A stretch of 64,000 nt of DNA. Origin: Lepidurus packardi (taxonomy: Eukaryota; Arthropoda; Branchiopoda; Notostraca; Triopsidae). The stretch spans positions 4,464,001 through 4,528,000 of the forward strand of contig JAKZAN010000005.1 in NCBI GenBank assembly GCA_023053545.1, read 5' to 3'. Both the position numbers and the translations under genes were made by a program. Positions 14,183 to 25,000 of this stretch are shown here, in pieces. The notes beneath the pieces are model-generated. The model did no database searches. It was given only the letters and a program-made list of their open reading frames with translations, and had not been told where the DNA came from. The number at the start of each line of letters is the position of its first letter. Positions within the stretch are counted from its first letter, which is position 1.

Positions 14183-15681
14183 GTTTATAAGAGGTTTTTA
14201 TAGAAGCTTAGCTAAATTTAAACTTTTGAAATTGGTTCGAGTACAGCAGCTACAATACTATTTGAATTACCGTGTTTAATCGTGATGAGAAGTCTAAAAC
14301 GGGTTCAATGGATAGAAGAAAAAATAAAGCGAATTTATACTCGAAACTATTTTGGGCAATCACTTTGAACCCGTGGGAGGGCGAAGCCAGGAAATGCACT
14401 AATAAAGACCGTGTACAAATTCTTCGCAAAGACACCGGTGACTCATCACAATCCTTGCGCGGGAGTTTTTGTAAATATCTCATCAGTCGTAAACTGTTGT
14501 GTTCCTATAGGTTCTTGGTTACCAAAGTCGCCTTGGTCTTCTCGGTAACTAGTTTATAACTTACCCAATTGATTGTGTATATGTGTGTATCAGTTTATTT
14601 GGTAGATGGACATATGGTAATATGTTGTAAGCACCCGTTTAAGGTTAGTTACCTGTGGTACGCGGTATAGTTAGATAAGTTTTACATATGGTTATAGTGT
14701 TAGTTCAATCAACTCTTCCTACTGTGTTGTCATTAAGATTTAAATTTATCCTTGTGCTAATTCTACGCCTTACAGTAGTAAATTGTCGTTTCTGAATGAC
14801 CCTCATTAAAGGGGAGTAAGGTTCCAAAATGAAAAAAATATGTGTTATAGAAGAGACCAAATTACATGTTCTGGCTTAAGAACCCCTATGTCAATTATGC
14901 ATATTAACCGAGTAATTAATTATTTAGCGGTTTAAGTTCCACCCTTTTCAGCCAAATTTCAAATTTTCCTATTCTTATAACACGGGGGGACCGTTGGCCG
15001 GAGAGCTAGCGCTTTTACCTATTAGCGCATTCAAAATAGGACCTTCGATTCATAGGGGAGGTCCCATTAACTTCCATTTGAGTGCTAGAAAAAAGTCTCT
15101 AGGTGCTTTGGTTAATTTACAAGCTCGATCACAAAATATTGTCTTTTTCTTCGCGCCATCGCTCGATCGCCATAGCTTGCCGTCCTGCCTGTCGAGACCC
15201 GCGGTGAGAGCCTTGGGGAAAGTTTTGAGTCGGCTTCGCACTCGAGAGCCATGCCCTAGCAATGGGACCGCACAAGGCAGTTTCGACAATGCGGGTAACG
15301 CTCGTTGCATGGAGTTCAGCGGAGCCCGCAAGTCGTGGCGCGAAGATAAAGTCATTCTGTTGTGGATGAAGAGTAGATTAATCCTTTTTAGGCCAGTAAA
15401 GCTGACCCCATGGTTTTATATAGCAAAAATCGCTGGTAAAGAATCGTTGGAACACGGGAATAACGGAATTTGTTGAGCTGATCAAAAAGACTAAACAGTA
15501 AGCATCTAAGGAACTATTTGAACGGTAAACTTCAAAGCCGGTGAAACCGATTTCGATTTTAAACGCAAACCTTTCAGAAGTCTAGCTGCAAAACAATGAT
15601 TGTATATTACAAATGTATTGAAATACCTGAACTGAGATTTAAAAAAAAAAGATTTTTGCAAATATAGGAGAAACCTCGGAC
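14183..15681. other. Convergent spacer between dynein and PRPF18
   Basis: About 1.5 kb holding the 3' ends of two convergent genes. A canonical AATAAA lies 141 nt after the dynein stop. The rest is mostly AT-rich; 14990-15480 is richer in GC and open on both strands, but I recognise no protein, RNA or repeat in it. Confidence 0.6.
14323..14328 (+). terminator. Poly(A) signal candidate of the dynein gene
   Basis: AATAAA about 140 nt downstream of the dynein TGA, the first perfect hexamer on this strand after the stop. Placement fits a short 3'UTR; no cleavage data. Confidence 0.45.
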
Positions 15682-17055
15682 TTAAAAATCAATCCCAATC
15701 GCACCATATTCAACGCATCTTGAAGGATTGGTGGTGAAGAATTGTTGGCATTTCGACATGAGACGCTTAAGTCCTTGGATATATTTCCTTTGTGTTTCAT
15801 CGTTCATGACGTGGGCTACGTGTTTTGAAAAAATCTTTTCTCGACCTGTACGTGCGTGAATACCCACCATGGTCACACCGATAGGCCACGGAGCATTTCC
15901 AATCGCCATTTGTAAATAAGCATCACTTGCCTAGCGAAGGTACAACACAAACAGCGTTAGAGAATAGGAGAAGCATAAGATAAGCAAACTTACTGCAACG
16001 TAATTCCTTTTTAAGAGGTGCTTGGTTATGGTTGTCAAACTGTCTAGAATGTCATCAGGCATTGACTTGTTGCGAAGTTTCTTTAGGAGTGGCTTTACGT
16101 AGGCTTGCGTTTGGCCGTAAGTTGCTGATGCCATCTTTCCCTTCACGCTTCTTTTTTCAGCTTCTGGTCGACTATTCAAGCTTTGACCCCATAGCTGCAG
16201 AATTAGCTTGAGGAGTTGATAGATAACTTTGACATCCAAGTCGTGGTCGCCTCTGTCAAGCTGACGGGCAAGGGCCTGAATTTCTTCATAACTCATGGCG
16301 TCGTCTAGCACTTTAACATCTCCAGATGCTCCTGGTTTACCGTCCTTTTGAGTATCCGTTTGGTGGGATGCCAAGACTTCGTTGACATAGGCTTCATCTA
16401 CTTGTTCCATCGCTTCTTGGAAATCATTTCTCATGCCCTAAAGCGAAATTAAATATCAGCTATATTTTAAACCCACTTATTTATTTTAAAATTTACTCTG
16501 TTAATTTCTGGTTCTAAGATTTCAAGTTTCCTTAGTCTTTTAATGGAATCAACCTCGGACTCTCCGAACAGCAAAATTGGTTCGCTCCGGTCTCTTAGAC
16601 GTCGAATAACTTCTTTCCGTGACAAAGCTGGCATGGACCCACCCTCCTCACCAAGTAAAAGATCTGTTATGGAGAAAGTTAGCTTAATCTTCTTTGGTAA
16701 TTACAATCAATAGTAAGGCTTACCATCAGTCAATGCATTGCTACTCTTCCCTTTATCAGGGCTTGTTAGGATACTTCCCCCGTACTTCTTTAGATATTCC
16801 TCCTTTTGTATCTCCGCAAGGTCTCCGCGCTTAAAGTACTTTTTGTTGGGTTCCTAAGAACAAAGCATATATATTCCTCACTCTACTTTTTATCTATTAC
16901 GTATTAGGTAGGGTAATTTTCTCCGGATAAACAAAGTCCTGAACGAGTCTCGGATGTCGCAATACAAATACAATACAAAACTGAAATCTTACCAAAACAT
17001 TTGTTTCAATCAACTGTCTCTTCTTTCGTTCCATCTCCGCGCGTAAGACATCCAT
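15682..17055 (-). CDS. PRPF18: Pre-mRNA-splicing factor 18 (Prp18)
   Basis: U5-associated factor for the second step of pre-mRNA splicing, acting in the nucleus. Five exons on the minus strand, in transcription order 17055-16993, 16853-16724, 16663-16497, 16437-15994 and 15930-15682, give 350 residues (human about 342). The start [15 protein letters not shown] and the next exon's [16 protein letters not shown] match the known N-terminus. The third exon carries the PRP4-like/SFM segment [13 protein letters not shown]. The last two exons form the helical Prp18 domain, including the highly conserved loop run [20 protein letters not shown] and [16 protein letters not shown]. All junctions are GT-AG and phases agree. 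It is convergent with the dynein and divergent from CNBP, about 340 bp from the likely CNBP start, so a shared promoter is possible. The protein ends GAIGIDF rather than the short human tail. Identification is essentially certain. Confidence 0.97.
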
Positions 17056-17395
17056 TTTTGGTGCCCAAAATCAGTAAATACCTTAAAGCAAATCAAAACA
17101 CAACCCACGCAAACGAGATGTTTTCTTGTTGTTATATTATGGCTATACTGCAGTTTCAAGGAGAAGAAAAACCGACGTTAATATAAAATTTGAGCGCCTC
17201 TATCGGGAAATGAGAAGAAGCAGGACTAAGCTTGGGAATTTGTAGATGGCAGGGGAAAGACAACTTTGCGCACGAACCTGGCAAACAACAAACGAGCGTG
17301 CCGTGTGCAACTGATGATAAAGCACGTGGAGTCGGTTTGGCATGGCCGGGGATCCTATGCGTTAGCCTGGGCGGACCCGTAGCGCAAAATACCGG
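17056..17395. promoter_or_regulatory. Bidirectional promoter region, PRPF18 / CNBP
   Basis: 340 bp between the PRPF18 ATG (minus strand) and the likely CNBP transcription start (plus strand). It becomes GC- and CpG-rich towards 17280-17395, unlike the AT-rich surroundings. I see no TATA box. The short head-to-head spacing of two housekeeping RNA genes suggests a shared promoter; this is inferred from layout only. Confidence 0.5.
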
Positions 17396-17405
17396 CCTTC
17401 TCCTT
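17396..17405 (+). promoter_or_regulatory. TOP-like pyrimidine run, likely CNBP transcription start
   Basis: CCTTCTCCTT in a GC-rich stretch about 105 nt before the first splice donor. CNBP mRNAs are terminal-oligopyrimidine mRNAs in vertebrates, so transcription probably starts at the first C. Inferred from position and composition; not proven. Confidence 0.4.
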
Positions 17406-18609
17406 GCTTTGCTGCTCGCTTGTCGCCCTGTCTCAGGTCTCTGTCGTGTTCGTAAAGCGTCGAGGAGTGTGCGGAAGTTTGTGTCGCGGTGAATTCGAGA
17501 GTTTCTTAAGGTAATTACTGCGTCCTATTCGTTTATTGAAAGGTGTAAAACTTGATCCAAGTTACTACTTTAGCGTAACAAAATCTTGAGGCTGCCCCTT
17601 TAATTGTTTCGTGAATTTGTGTCCGTCCAAATGGCGTGCATTTTAACAAGCGAACATGCCATGGAGATGGACGCTTGGGTCTTAGCACGTGGGTTTTCCC
17701 CGATTTACTGGCTATTGAGCGGGGATTTAGGATGATAATTATAAGTTCTGACATCAATGATGTTTAACAGGCTTAATCTTTACTGAAATCCCTTGCTATC
17801 GTGTCTCGCTATTATTGATTTTGGGGCTTTTTACCCGGTAAACTAGGTTCAATACCATGCCACAACGCTAATGCGCAGTTCGTTTCCTTTTTCTGAATTT
17901 CTGTAGGCAACGTCATCATGAGTTCTGCTATGGTTTGCTACCGGTGCAATCGCACAGGGCATTTCGCCAGAGAATGCACTGAAGGAGGTAGCGGCGGCGG
18001 TGGAGGTGGTGGTGGTGGCGGCGGTTATGGCGGCAGCAGCTACAGCTCACGTGGTGGCCGAGGTGGATCTCGCGGAGGTGGCGATCGCGGCGGTGGAGAT
18101 CGCAGCGGTGGCGGATCATCCTTCGGTAGTTATTTTCTTTCCCATTTTCGGCTCCCGAACTAACTCGATTTTGTTGTTAGCGTCTTGCTATACCTGCGGT
18201 AAGCAAGGACATATTGCCCGCGCTTGTCCCGAACAGGGCAACAAGACTTGCTACAACTGTGGCAAGTCGGGACACATTTCTAGGGAGTGTGATGCTGAGC
18301 AACGTAGCGGTGGTGGCGGCGGCGGCGGCGGAAATGGTGGTCGTGGTGGTGGCGCTGGAGGCGGCGGCGGCCGTGATGTAAGTTGGGAAACTCATGTTTT
18401 TCTTTAATTCCATGTGAGTTAATATTAATTTCTTAATCATTTGACAGTGCTATAACTGCGGCAAGAGCGGACACATTTCCCGTGATTGCCCTGAAAGCGG
18501 CTCCGACTCTCGTAAATGCTACACTTGCGGCGAATCTGGACATCTTTCCAGGAATTGCGTCAGCGGTGGGGGTCAGGGTGGTGGCAGTGGCGGAGATGGT
18601 AACTTCTAA
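17396..18609 (+). CDS. CNBP: CCHC-type zinc-finger nucleic acid-binding protein (CNBP)
   Basis: Cytoplasmic and nuclear single-stranded RNA/DNA-binding protein linked to translation. The coding exons 17918-18125, 18181-18377 and 18448-18609 encode 188 residues from ATG 17918. Five CX2CX4HX4C zinc knuckles are visible: [14 protein letters not shown] near the start, then [42 protein letters not shown] and [15 protein letters not shown] long Gly/RGG-rich linker follows knuckle 1, as in CNBP, and there is a second Gly-rich linker. Human CNBP has seven knuckles, so this copy is shorter. A non-coding first exon probably runs from the pyrimidine run at 17396 to the donor at 17510; the intron 17511-17906 ends 11 nt before the ATG and holds a box C/D snoRNA. 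CNBP is a known TOP mRNA in vertebrates, consistent with the pyrimidine-rich start. The glycine repeats also open shadow frames that are not genes. Confidence 0.93.
17722..17792 (+). ncRNA. Box C/D snoRNA in the CNBP 5'UTR intron
   Basis: A 71-nt box C/D snoRNA candidate that would guide 2'-O-methylation of 18S rRNA. A terminal stem GGGATT (17722-17727) pairs with AATCCC (17787-17792). It encloses box C AGGATGA (17729-17735, one mismatch to RTGATGA with the k-turn GATGA intact), box D' CTGA (17748-17751), box C' ATGATGT (17757-17763) and box D CTGA (17783-17786). The twelve bases GGCTTAATCTTT (17770-17781), one base before box D, are perfectly complementary to the conserved 18S segment AAAGATTAAGCC near the 5' end. 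By the D+5 rule the modified base would be the G in AAAG (G41, human numbering as I recall the sequence). The host is a TOP-type gene, the usual class of snoRNA host. The D' guide has no target I recognise. Confidence 0.8.
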
Positions 18610-21600
18610 GCCTTCAAAAACAAAGTTCGGGAAAGGTCGGGGATAAGTGGCTTTACTTGGACACGAGATTCTGAAACATGATTTGGAGTTGGTTGCTGGC
18701 GGAAACGCTCCATTTTTCCCTACAAGTTTTTTCTTTACTTTTTGGTCCAGCTCCCTTACGAGTTGCAGTGGTGTGCGGGGAAGCTGCTGCAATAGTTTGG
18801 GAGCGTATTCCCTTTACAGATTTACTATGCATGTAGGCATACGCGTTTTCCGTTTTTTTTTCGAGCCTAAATTGGTATTCATTCTGGGTTGCGTCATTTT
18901 GTTCAACCCAAACGCAAGGTTTAGTTTGTTTGATTTCTTGGCATTTTGATTTTTTCCTCGATTTGCTACTACGTGTTATGATCTACTATACCCATGGATT
19001 GGAAGTGGGTGGCGGTGTTCTTTTTTGCTATTTTTTCTGATTCTTAGTCGTAGTTGAGATGATGTGATGAGTCCCTAGGTGAGTCCAGCGTGTGCAGATC
19101 GATGGGGAGAGGGACTAAAGGGGCATGGGAGCAAAAGTACCGTTGCAACACAAAGGTGTAGTAGAATTTTACTAACGCTGTTAAAATTAAAGAAAGATTA
19201 GGCGGGAGAGAGGGCGTTTCCTTTTTAGGAGCCAGGTGGGGGAAAAGTTACTGTTGGATTTCGAGAGAACGAGGCCTTTTTTTCTAGATCCAGAGCAAAA
19301 GCAGTTTGAAACCGGAGCTACTGTTTTACGTAGCCACGTTTAAAGAAAGTAACCGTGGGATTAAGCAGAGATGTAGTGCAAGAAGTAACTCGCTGTCCAG
19401 TATCGATAATGCTTTCCCAACCTGAAAGTCTCGCGATGGAAGTCTTAACCGAGTTCACTTCCAGGTTCCCATGTACCTGATTTGGTGTAATGAGGAGACG
19501 AAGAGAGGAAGTTTTGTTACCAGGTTGGGAGATGGAAGTATACAGTTGACTAGATTAAAAAAAAGAGACGTAACAAGTTCGAAGAAGACGAAAAAACGGG
19601 TCTTAGTTGTCTGTTAACACAAGTCCTGCTGCCTTGACCTAGATCAGGCAAACCAAGTCATGCGGCGAAGTTTTCACTATGTTTTTTTTGCTGGGAACAA
19701 ACGACAGTTGGAAAGCGAATTTTTTAAATTAGTTAACCCCCAAAGCCAAGATGATGAGCTCATTCGCGGCACGTTTCCTCTTTTTTAATGGTCATTATTT
19801 TTATACGAAAAGACTTGGGGAAATTGGAAGAAATATGGGGAAGGGACGATCTGTGAGCGCGTGCGAGAAGCTGAAGGGATGATTTGCTGATGTATTTAAA
19901 ATTCTGTGCTGTTTGTAATCGACCAATTCCCCGACAATAAAAAATTCGCAAAAAATAGACTGGACCTCCTGTTTCGGGAATGGGAAGCTGGCTTTAGCTT
20001 TGAAGAACTTTGGAAGAAAAGGGCATCCTTTCCAAGCTTAAAGCTTTTTTATTAGAACAGTCGACTGCGTGTTACCTGAAAAGGTTCTAGCTTTTGAGCC
20101 TTGCACGGCAGCTTCAGTAATCAAATGTCGTCAAAAAGGGATATTTTTACGTTAGATTCTATCGACTTCGTAGGTTCGAACAATGAAAATACTGCAACTA
20201 AGGACGACATCGTTATGTCAACAAGGAAAAAGGTAACTCGACTTAATTTGTTTGTAGACACTGGTTTTCCGTATCGTCTCGTAAATTCGGAGCAGCTTTA
20301 TTTACAGATCATCAAAAGACTTGCTGCAATGCGAAAAAGAGTAGCTACATTTTCGTTGTAAGCTATCAAACCTTGGGATTTTAAAACTCTGGAACTAACG
20401 CCATAAAAAGCTAGTCTTTCGACAACAATGAATTTATTTCCAATGTTAACCAAAACAATCCAGCAACTTAGCTTCTATACAGCCCAGTTGTCGAGCTTTT
20501 TCGTTTGTGGCAGTGTTTCCAATACACTGCCGCGCCCCTCAGAACATGGCCTATCGGATTGCTGCAGTGCGCAAGTGGTACAGTTGGATTCATAAGAAGA
20601 AATTAAATGAAACGTAACTATTTGGAATTCATAACACATTACATAAAAGCTGTTTAATAAGTTCTAATTAAAGCACCGAATAATTACATTAATAAATCGC
20701 CATGATTATAGGAATCTTTCGCGGTGCCCTGCAAGCCCACGAGGGGGCCGCGGCGCAAAATTTGAAAACCTCTGATAAACATAAAAATGACCTACTTAAT
20801 TTAGAAAGAGCTTTATATTCTTCATATTAGCTAAATTAGGAAATTGATTCCTGGAATTGGGACACAATTGTAACAATAAATTCTTCAGTTGTAAAGACGT
20901 GAAGTTTTTAGAGAAGATGAGAGATTAACTTGAAAATCTTTCGCGTGCGCTATTCACGATCTATTCGCTGCCTTGTCGTTGGAGAATTCTGAAAAGGAAA
21001 AGATCTAATTACTAACTGAATTAGCTTTAGTTTGTTTCCCGAATTTGGCTGCAGGACATAATATAAAGCGGATCGTTATGTCCTGACGCCCGTCTGGTTA
21101 CCAAGAACGCATCACGGTGAGGGCGAGCGTTTCTCCAGGAAATCCAAATCCCAATCTCTTGTTACCTAAAAGGGATGGTAAACAGGCAAAAATTGTCCAA
21201 ATTGGGAACCAGAATTCTCGAGAACCGTCTTTTTATTTTCTTAGTCAACGTGCTTAACGTTGTAACAAATGAAATACCATTGTATACATTTTGCCAGGTT
21301 AATTTACATACAGCTCATTTGTTATGAATTAAATAAACAAAAGCTAGACTATATGCGTTAGCTAGTATGTTACACAATTGGTTAATGCAAACATGAGCAG
21401 GTTTCCAGAAAGTTTTTTTCCCCCCGAATTTCATCACGCTAACCGCATATGCAGAGCTAACATGACCCGAGGGAGCCTTACAAGGCAGCCGGTCAAGAGA
21501 GGTTTTATTGTTTTTTTCCGCCAAGTCATTTCTGAAACGCTGCAAAAACTGAACGGCAATGAAAAATGGGTTTGTATTCTTGAGCCTTATTGTCATGTCC

Positions 21601-22557
21601 CCTGGACAAAATATGAAATGTATGGCTTATAACAATGAAAAGTCCCTCGCGCAGAACTCGCTGCTTTTTGAACACACGTGCCAAGCCAAGACATAATACA
21701 AAAATAATTATTAATATTTTTTTGCAGATTGGGTTTCTGGTGACTTTTTGCGCCTCGCGTTACGAAACTTTTCACTACTGACTTAAAAACATTAGAGTGC
21801 TTTTCTATGGCACGCCAATCCCAAAATTGAGATGGGAAAAATAGCCCCATGTCAGTACCCCTTCCCGTAATCATCAAATTGTTGCTGAGGTTATATACAA
21901 GATGCACCCCCTTTTTTGGTCGTTTCAAACATTTTTTGTTGAACTTGTCTTTTTACCCTTGAAGATAATGATGAAAGTTAACCCCCCAAAACATATAAAC
22001 CGGCGCTTAAAATCAGAAATTACTTAGAATAAAGTGGAACAAGGATTTCATGGTCATGTGCGACTAATTCAGGGCAATTATTTTTTTCCCATCTTTCCTG
22101 ATTGAATGCAAAAAGGTGCAATTTGACTACAGGGGCAGGATGCATTTTTTTTAGCCTTGAAAAAATTCACATAATCCTATATACATTCTATGCTTGTAGG
22201 AATCGTCACAATATGCGGCAACCCTCTTAAATAGTGAATACTTCAAAAAATGAAATCACTTCTTTTTCTTAGGGGGGCTAGCCAAAGGCTTCCTAGAACA
22301 CGCACACTAATTAAAAATAGGATTTTCATTTTTTTCTGCTTTTTCTCTTCCATCCATTCTGGTCCTCAAATCACAACATCACAAGGTCATGGCCAGCCAA
22401 AACTAGTACCTTTTTTTCACAATAATAGTGACCAATAATACTGACGTGCTTTTTGTCTTCAGACTCGTCTCCTTCACGTGTTTTCCTCAGTTCCCAACTG
22501 ACTATTTTGGAAAACAAGGCGCACTTAAATATATCTATATGGCGTTGATCACGTTGG
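18610..22557. other. CNBP 3'UTR and spacer to UGCG
   Basis: About 3.9 kb without a recognisable gene. The left part is probably the CNBP 3'UTR, with an AATAAA at about 19935. The remainder is AT-rich with only short frames on both strands, none with a domain I recognise. It holds a short hairpin at 20507-20533. Confidence 0.55.
20507..20533. repeat. Short hairpin, 10-bp stem and 7-nt loop
   Basis: GTGGCAGTGT (20507-20516) pairs with ACACTGCCGC (20524-20533), with one G-T pair, around a 7-nt loop. It stands in unannotated AT-rich spacer. Function unknown; the stem is too short for a miRNA precursor. Confidence 0.55.
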
Positions 22558-25000
22558 TCAGAGTTTCACTTTAGGTTTGATCTCTTCCGCAATGCCGCCC
22601 CACCGTAACTTAAACGTGCCGGTCCGCCAATGAATGGTGGGATCCCACAAAGCATGCATAAAGAGGAAGGGCGCACTGCACTCACGGAATAACCATCCCA
22701 CGACAAACTCAAATTTGCTGAACGGAAGTGATGAACTCTGTGGACGACGAACGGACTACGCATTAATTTTCAAGGGATCTGTAGCTTTCCCCGAAGGTGC
22801 CTTAGCAAGTCTCCAAGCTTTTGTCCCGCCGTTTGTCTACCATTCTCGTAGCGCAAAAGCTTGGCCATGGCATGTATACCTTAACTTGCTAAGGTATCTT
22901 GGTGAAATGATTTGATTTAAATCAAAGAAAAGACTTCAAGGGACTTGAAATCTAAGGTTTAAGAATAAAGGAGATCCAAAAAGCCATACCATGCCTACCT
23001 GCACGATTGAAAGGAGTATATAGTCCATGAGAAACCATATCAGAATATGAACTAAATAGAACACCAGCGGATCCCACTGCAGAAGCCAAGAAGCTGCCCA
23101 GGCTGCCATGGCCCCCATCATCATACATTCTGAAAGCGGTTCCAGGATGATTGTTGTAGGTACCATAGCAATCCTTAGCTTGGCCCATCTTTCGTATGGA
23201 AAAAAAAATAAAATAAAGAAGAGAAAAACAAAGGACCAGGTGGTTAAATCATGCATATGCATTTCATAGTATTCAAGCTGTGTTGTAACCTCACCTGGTT
23301 ATTCTAGCTTGGAATGACGACACTTCACAGGTGCCCGTGTTCTGCCAAGCAGGTTGATTACTCACAGCTAGTCGCCATCCTCTATCCGTAATAGACTTAG
23401 CTAAAAAGAAATCTTCGGCTAAATAACACCCAAAAGCTTTCAATCCCCCAACTTCATCAATCAGGCTCTTCCTCATTAAAGAGGACATTCCTGTGGCACA
23501 ATTGACATTTACGAGATCTGCAGCGAGATAAACGCGGGCATGAGCAGTGCCAAAGAAAATCTACAATTACAAAAAAATCATTACATAACCTATATTGTAA
23601 AATTTTATTTAAAAGAAAATTAAAGCCATTAAAAAATTCATAAAACCTTTTCTAGGGTAGCGGGAAAGCCGTCTCTATCGCAGACAAAAGGCATCTGATG
23701 TACCAGACCCACTTTTTCAGACATGTGATTAACCATATCCATCAGAGTGTCTTCTTTCACTAAGAAAATAACAAGAATTTATGTTGAACGTTACTTTTCT
23801 TTAGAGCGTATTTCAAAACAAACAGAAGACGATTGAAAAATTGGGACAGGAAAATTACGAAAAAAATTAGGTTAAGTCCCACTGCAAGAAAAATTATTGT
23901 ACAATACTCACTTCGTAACCCAGAATCCGATATGAGAACAAACTCGTACTTGGCTGCCACGTAACCAGGATGTAGGTTATTGATTTTAGGGTTGATACCT
24001 ACTTTAGTGCCACCTGTACACCCAACAATAGGGTTAATTAAAGTTGTCTTATAAAATCACGCCTACTAAGGTATAAAATCACTTCAACTTACTTACCGAC
24101 AAACATGGAACAGGCCACATGAGGGTATTTTTCCATAAGCCGCTTGACTAACATAACGGACGGGTCACTCTCGTCGTGTATGCAAAAGATGAGTTCGTAC
24201 TGTAACGCAAAACCAAAAAGCAATCTAATTAATTACATTCTCGTCTTCCTTGCATATCTTCATTACTGTGAAATGGAAACACGTATTGTTTAATATTAAT
24301 TGTATAAAACATGGCAGGTGAGTCACTAGCGAGAACAAAGAAACCAAAAGGAAAAGAACCATACTTACTAATGGATAGGACATACTAAAAAATGTTTCCA
24401 GATTGGAAAACAAGTTCGGGTCCACGCCCACTAAAGGCTTGAGTATAGAAACTCCCGGGTAAGGCGTCTCTCGTGGTAACTGACATGTCTTCCGATGCAG
24501 CTTCCATCGACTGCAGGCCCGGGGGAAAACAAGCAGCAAAAAGAAGGGGAGAAAAAAACGACTTTTATTTTATAGTACGCCCCATTAAGGAAGCAGTTAC
24601 GGAAGCTTCAACATTGCTGAACGAGACCTGAGACTCTCAGACAGATTTTCTCTCCCCAGCTTATCTCCTCTTGCCTACCACGAGAATTTCTGAGAATAAC
24701 GTCCAACTATCGAGACCAACGTTTCGATTCCTATCTTTTTTATTATTTATTTCTTTTTGCTTGTTCGGCAGGCGTTTGCAAATCTGATCGGCTTGTCAAA
24801 GAGGGAGAGAAATCCATGTCTGCATTTTTTTTCCTTTCGCTAGTAAGAAAAAAAGGCTGAATAAAAAAACACAAAACACAAATATGTCTATACGAACGTT
24901 ACCCATAGCAAACTGCTGCGACGTGCACCACCCAATACCCCGCCCAAAAGACGGCCATGGCTATGGCTAACAATGTGCAAACGGTGTACCAAAAGGCCAT
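22558..25000 (-). CDS. UGCG: Ceramide glucosyltransferase
   Basis: Golgi GT21 enzyme that moves glucose from UDP-glucose to ceramide, the first step to glycosphingolipids. Eight minus-strand exons, in order 25000-24903, 24510-24369, 24199-24097, 24013-23912, 23759-23647, 23560-23295, 23188-22999 and 22737-22558, give 397 residues (human 394). The first exon is an N-terminal membrane anchor ([20 protein letters not shown]). Counting from this Met, the catalytic residues fall on the human numbers: D92 in HDESDP, D144 in SDSG, H193 and C207, D236 in AEDFF, and R272/R275/W276 in FQARITRW. C-terminal hydrophobic segments and the closing [10 protein letters not shown] and GGIAEEI motifs are present. 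The last exon lies in a frame overlapped by a longer spurious frame (22566-22763), so it is easy to miss. No lesions are seen. Identification is certain. Confidence 0.97.
22800..22894. repeat. Nested inverted repeat (fold-back)
   Basis: Two perfect 11-bp inverted repeats, one inside the other. The outer arms CCTTAGCAAGT (22800-22810) and ACTTGCTAAGG (22884-22894) enclose the inner arms CCAAGCTTTTG (22813-22823) and CAAAAGCTTGG (22854-22864). The apical loop is 30 nt. It lies in the last UGCG intron. It could be a small fold-back element or a structured intron RNA. Confidence 0.7.

Noticed and set aside
14299-14374. 10-bp inverted repeat ACGGGTTCAA / TTGAACCCGT
   Set aside because: 56-nt spacer and no further pairing; within chance for a 1.5-kb spacer.
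14994-15476. 160-codon plus-strand frame, with a 101-codon antisense frame
   Set aside because: No domain, no splice context, both strands equally open because of local GC composition. Kept only as an unexplained GC-richer patch.
20170-20185. tRNA B-box-like GGTTCGAACAA (also near 14230 and 62489)
   Set aside because: No A box at the right distance and no cloverleaf could be formed at any of the three places.
22566-22763. 65-codon minus-strand frame over the end of UGCG
   Set aside because: It is a shadow: the true last UGCG exon uses another frame there and ends at 22558.
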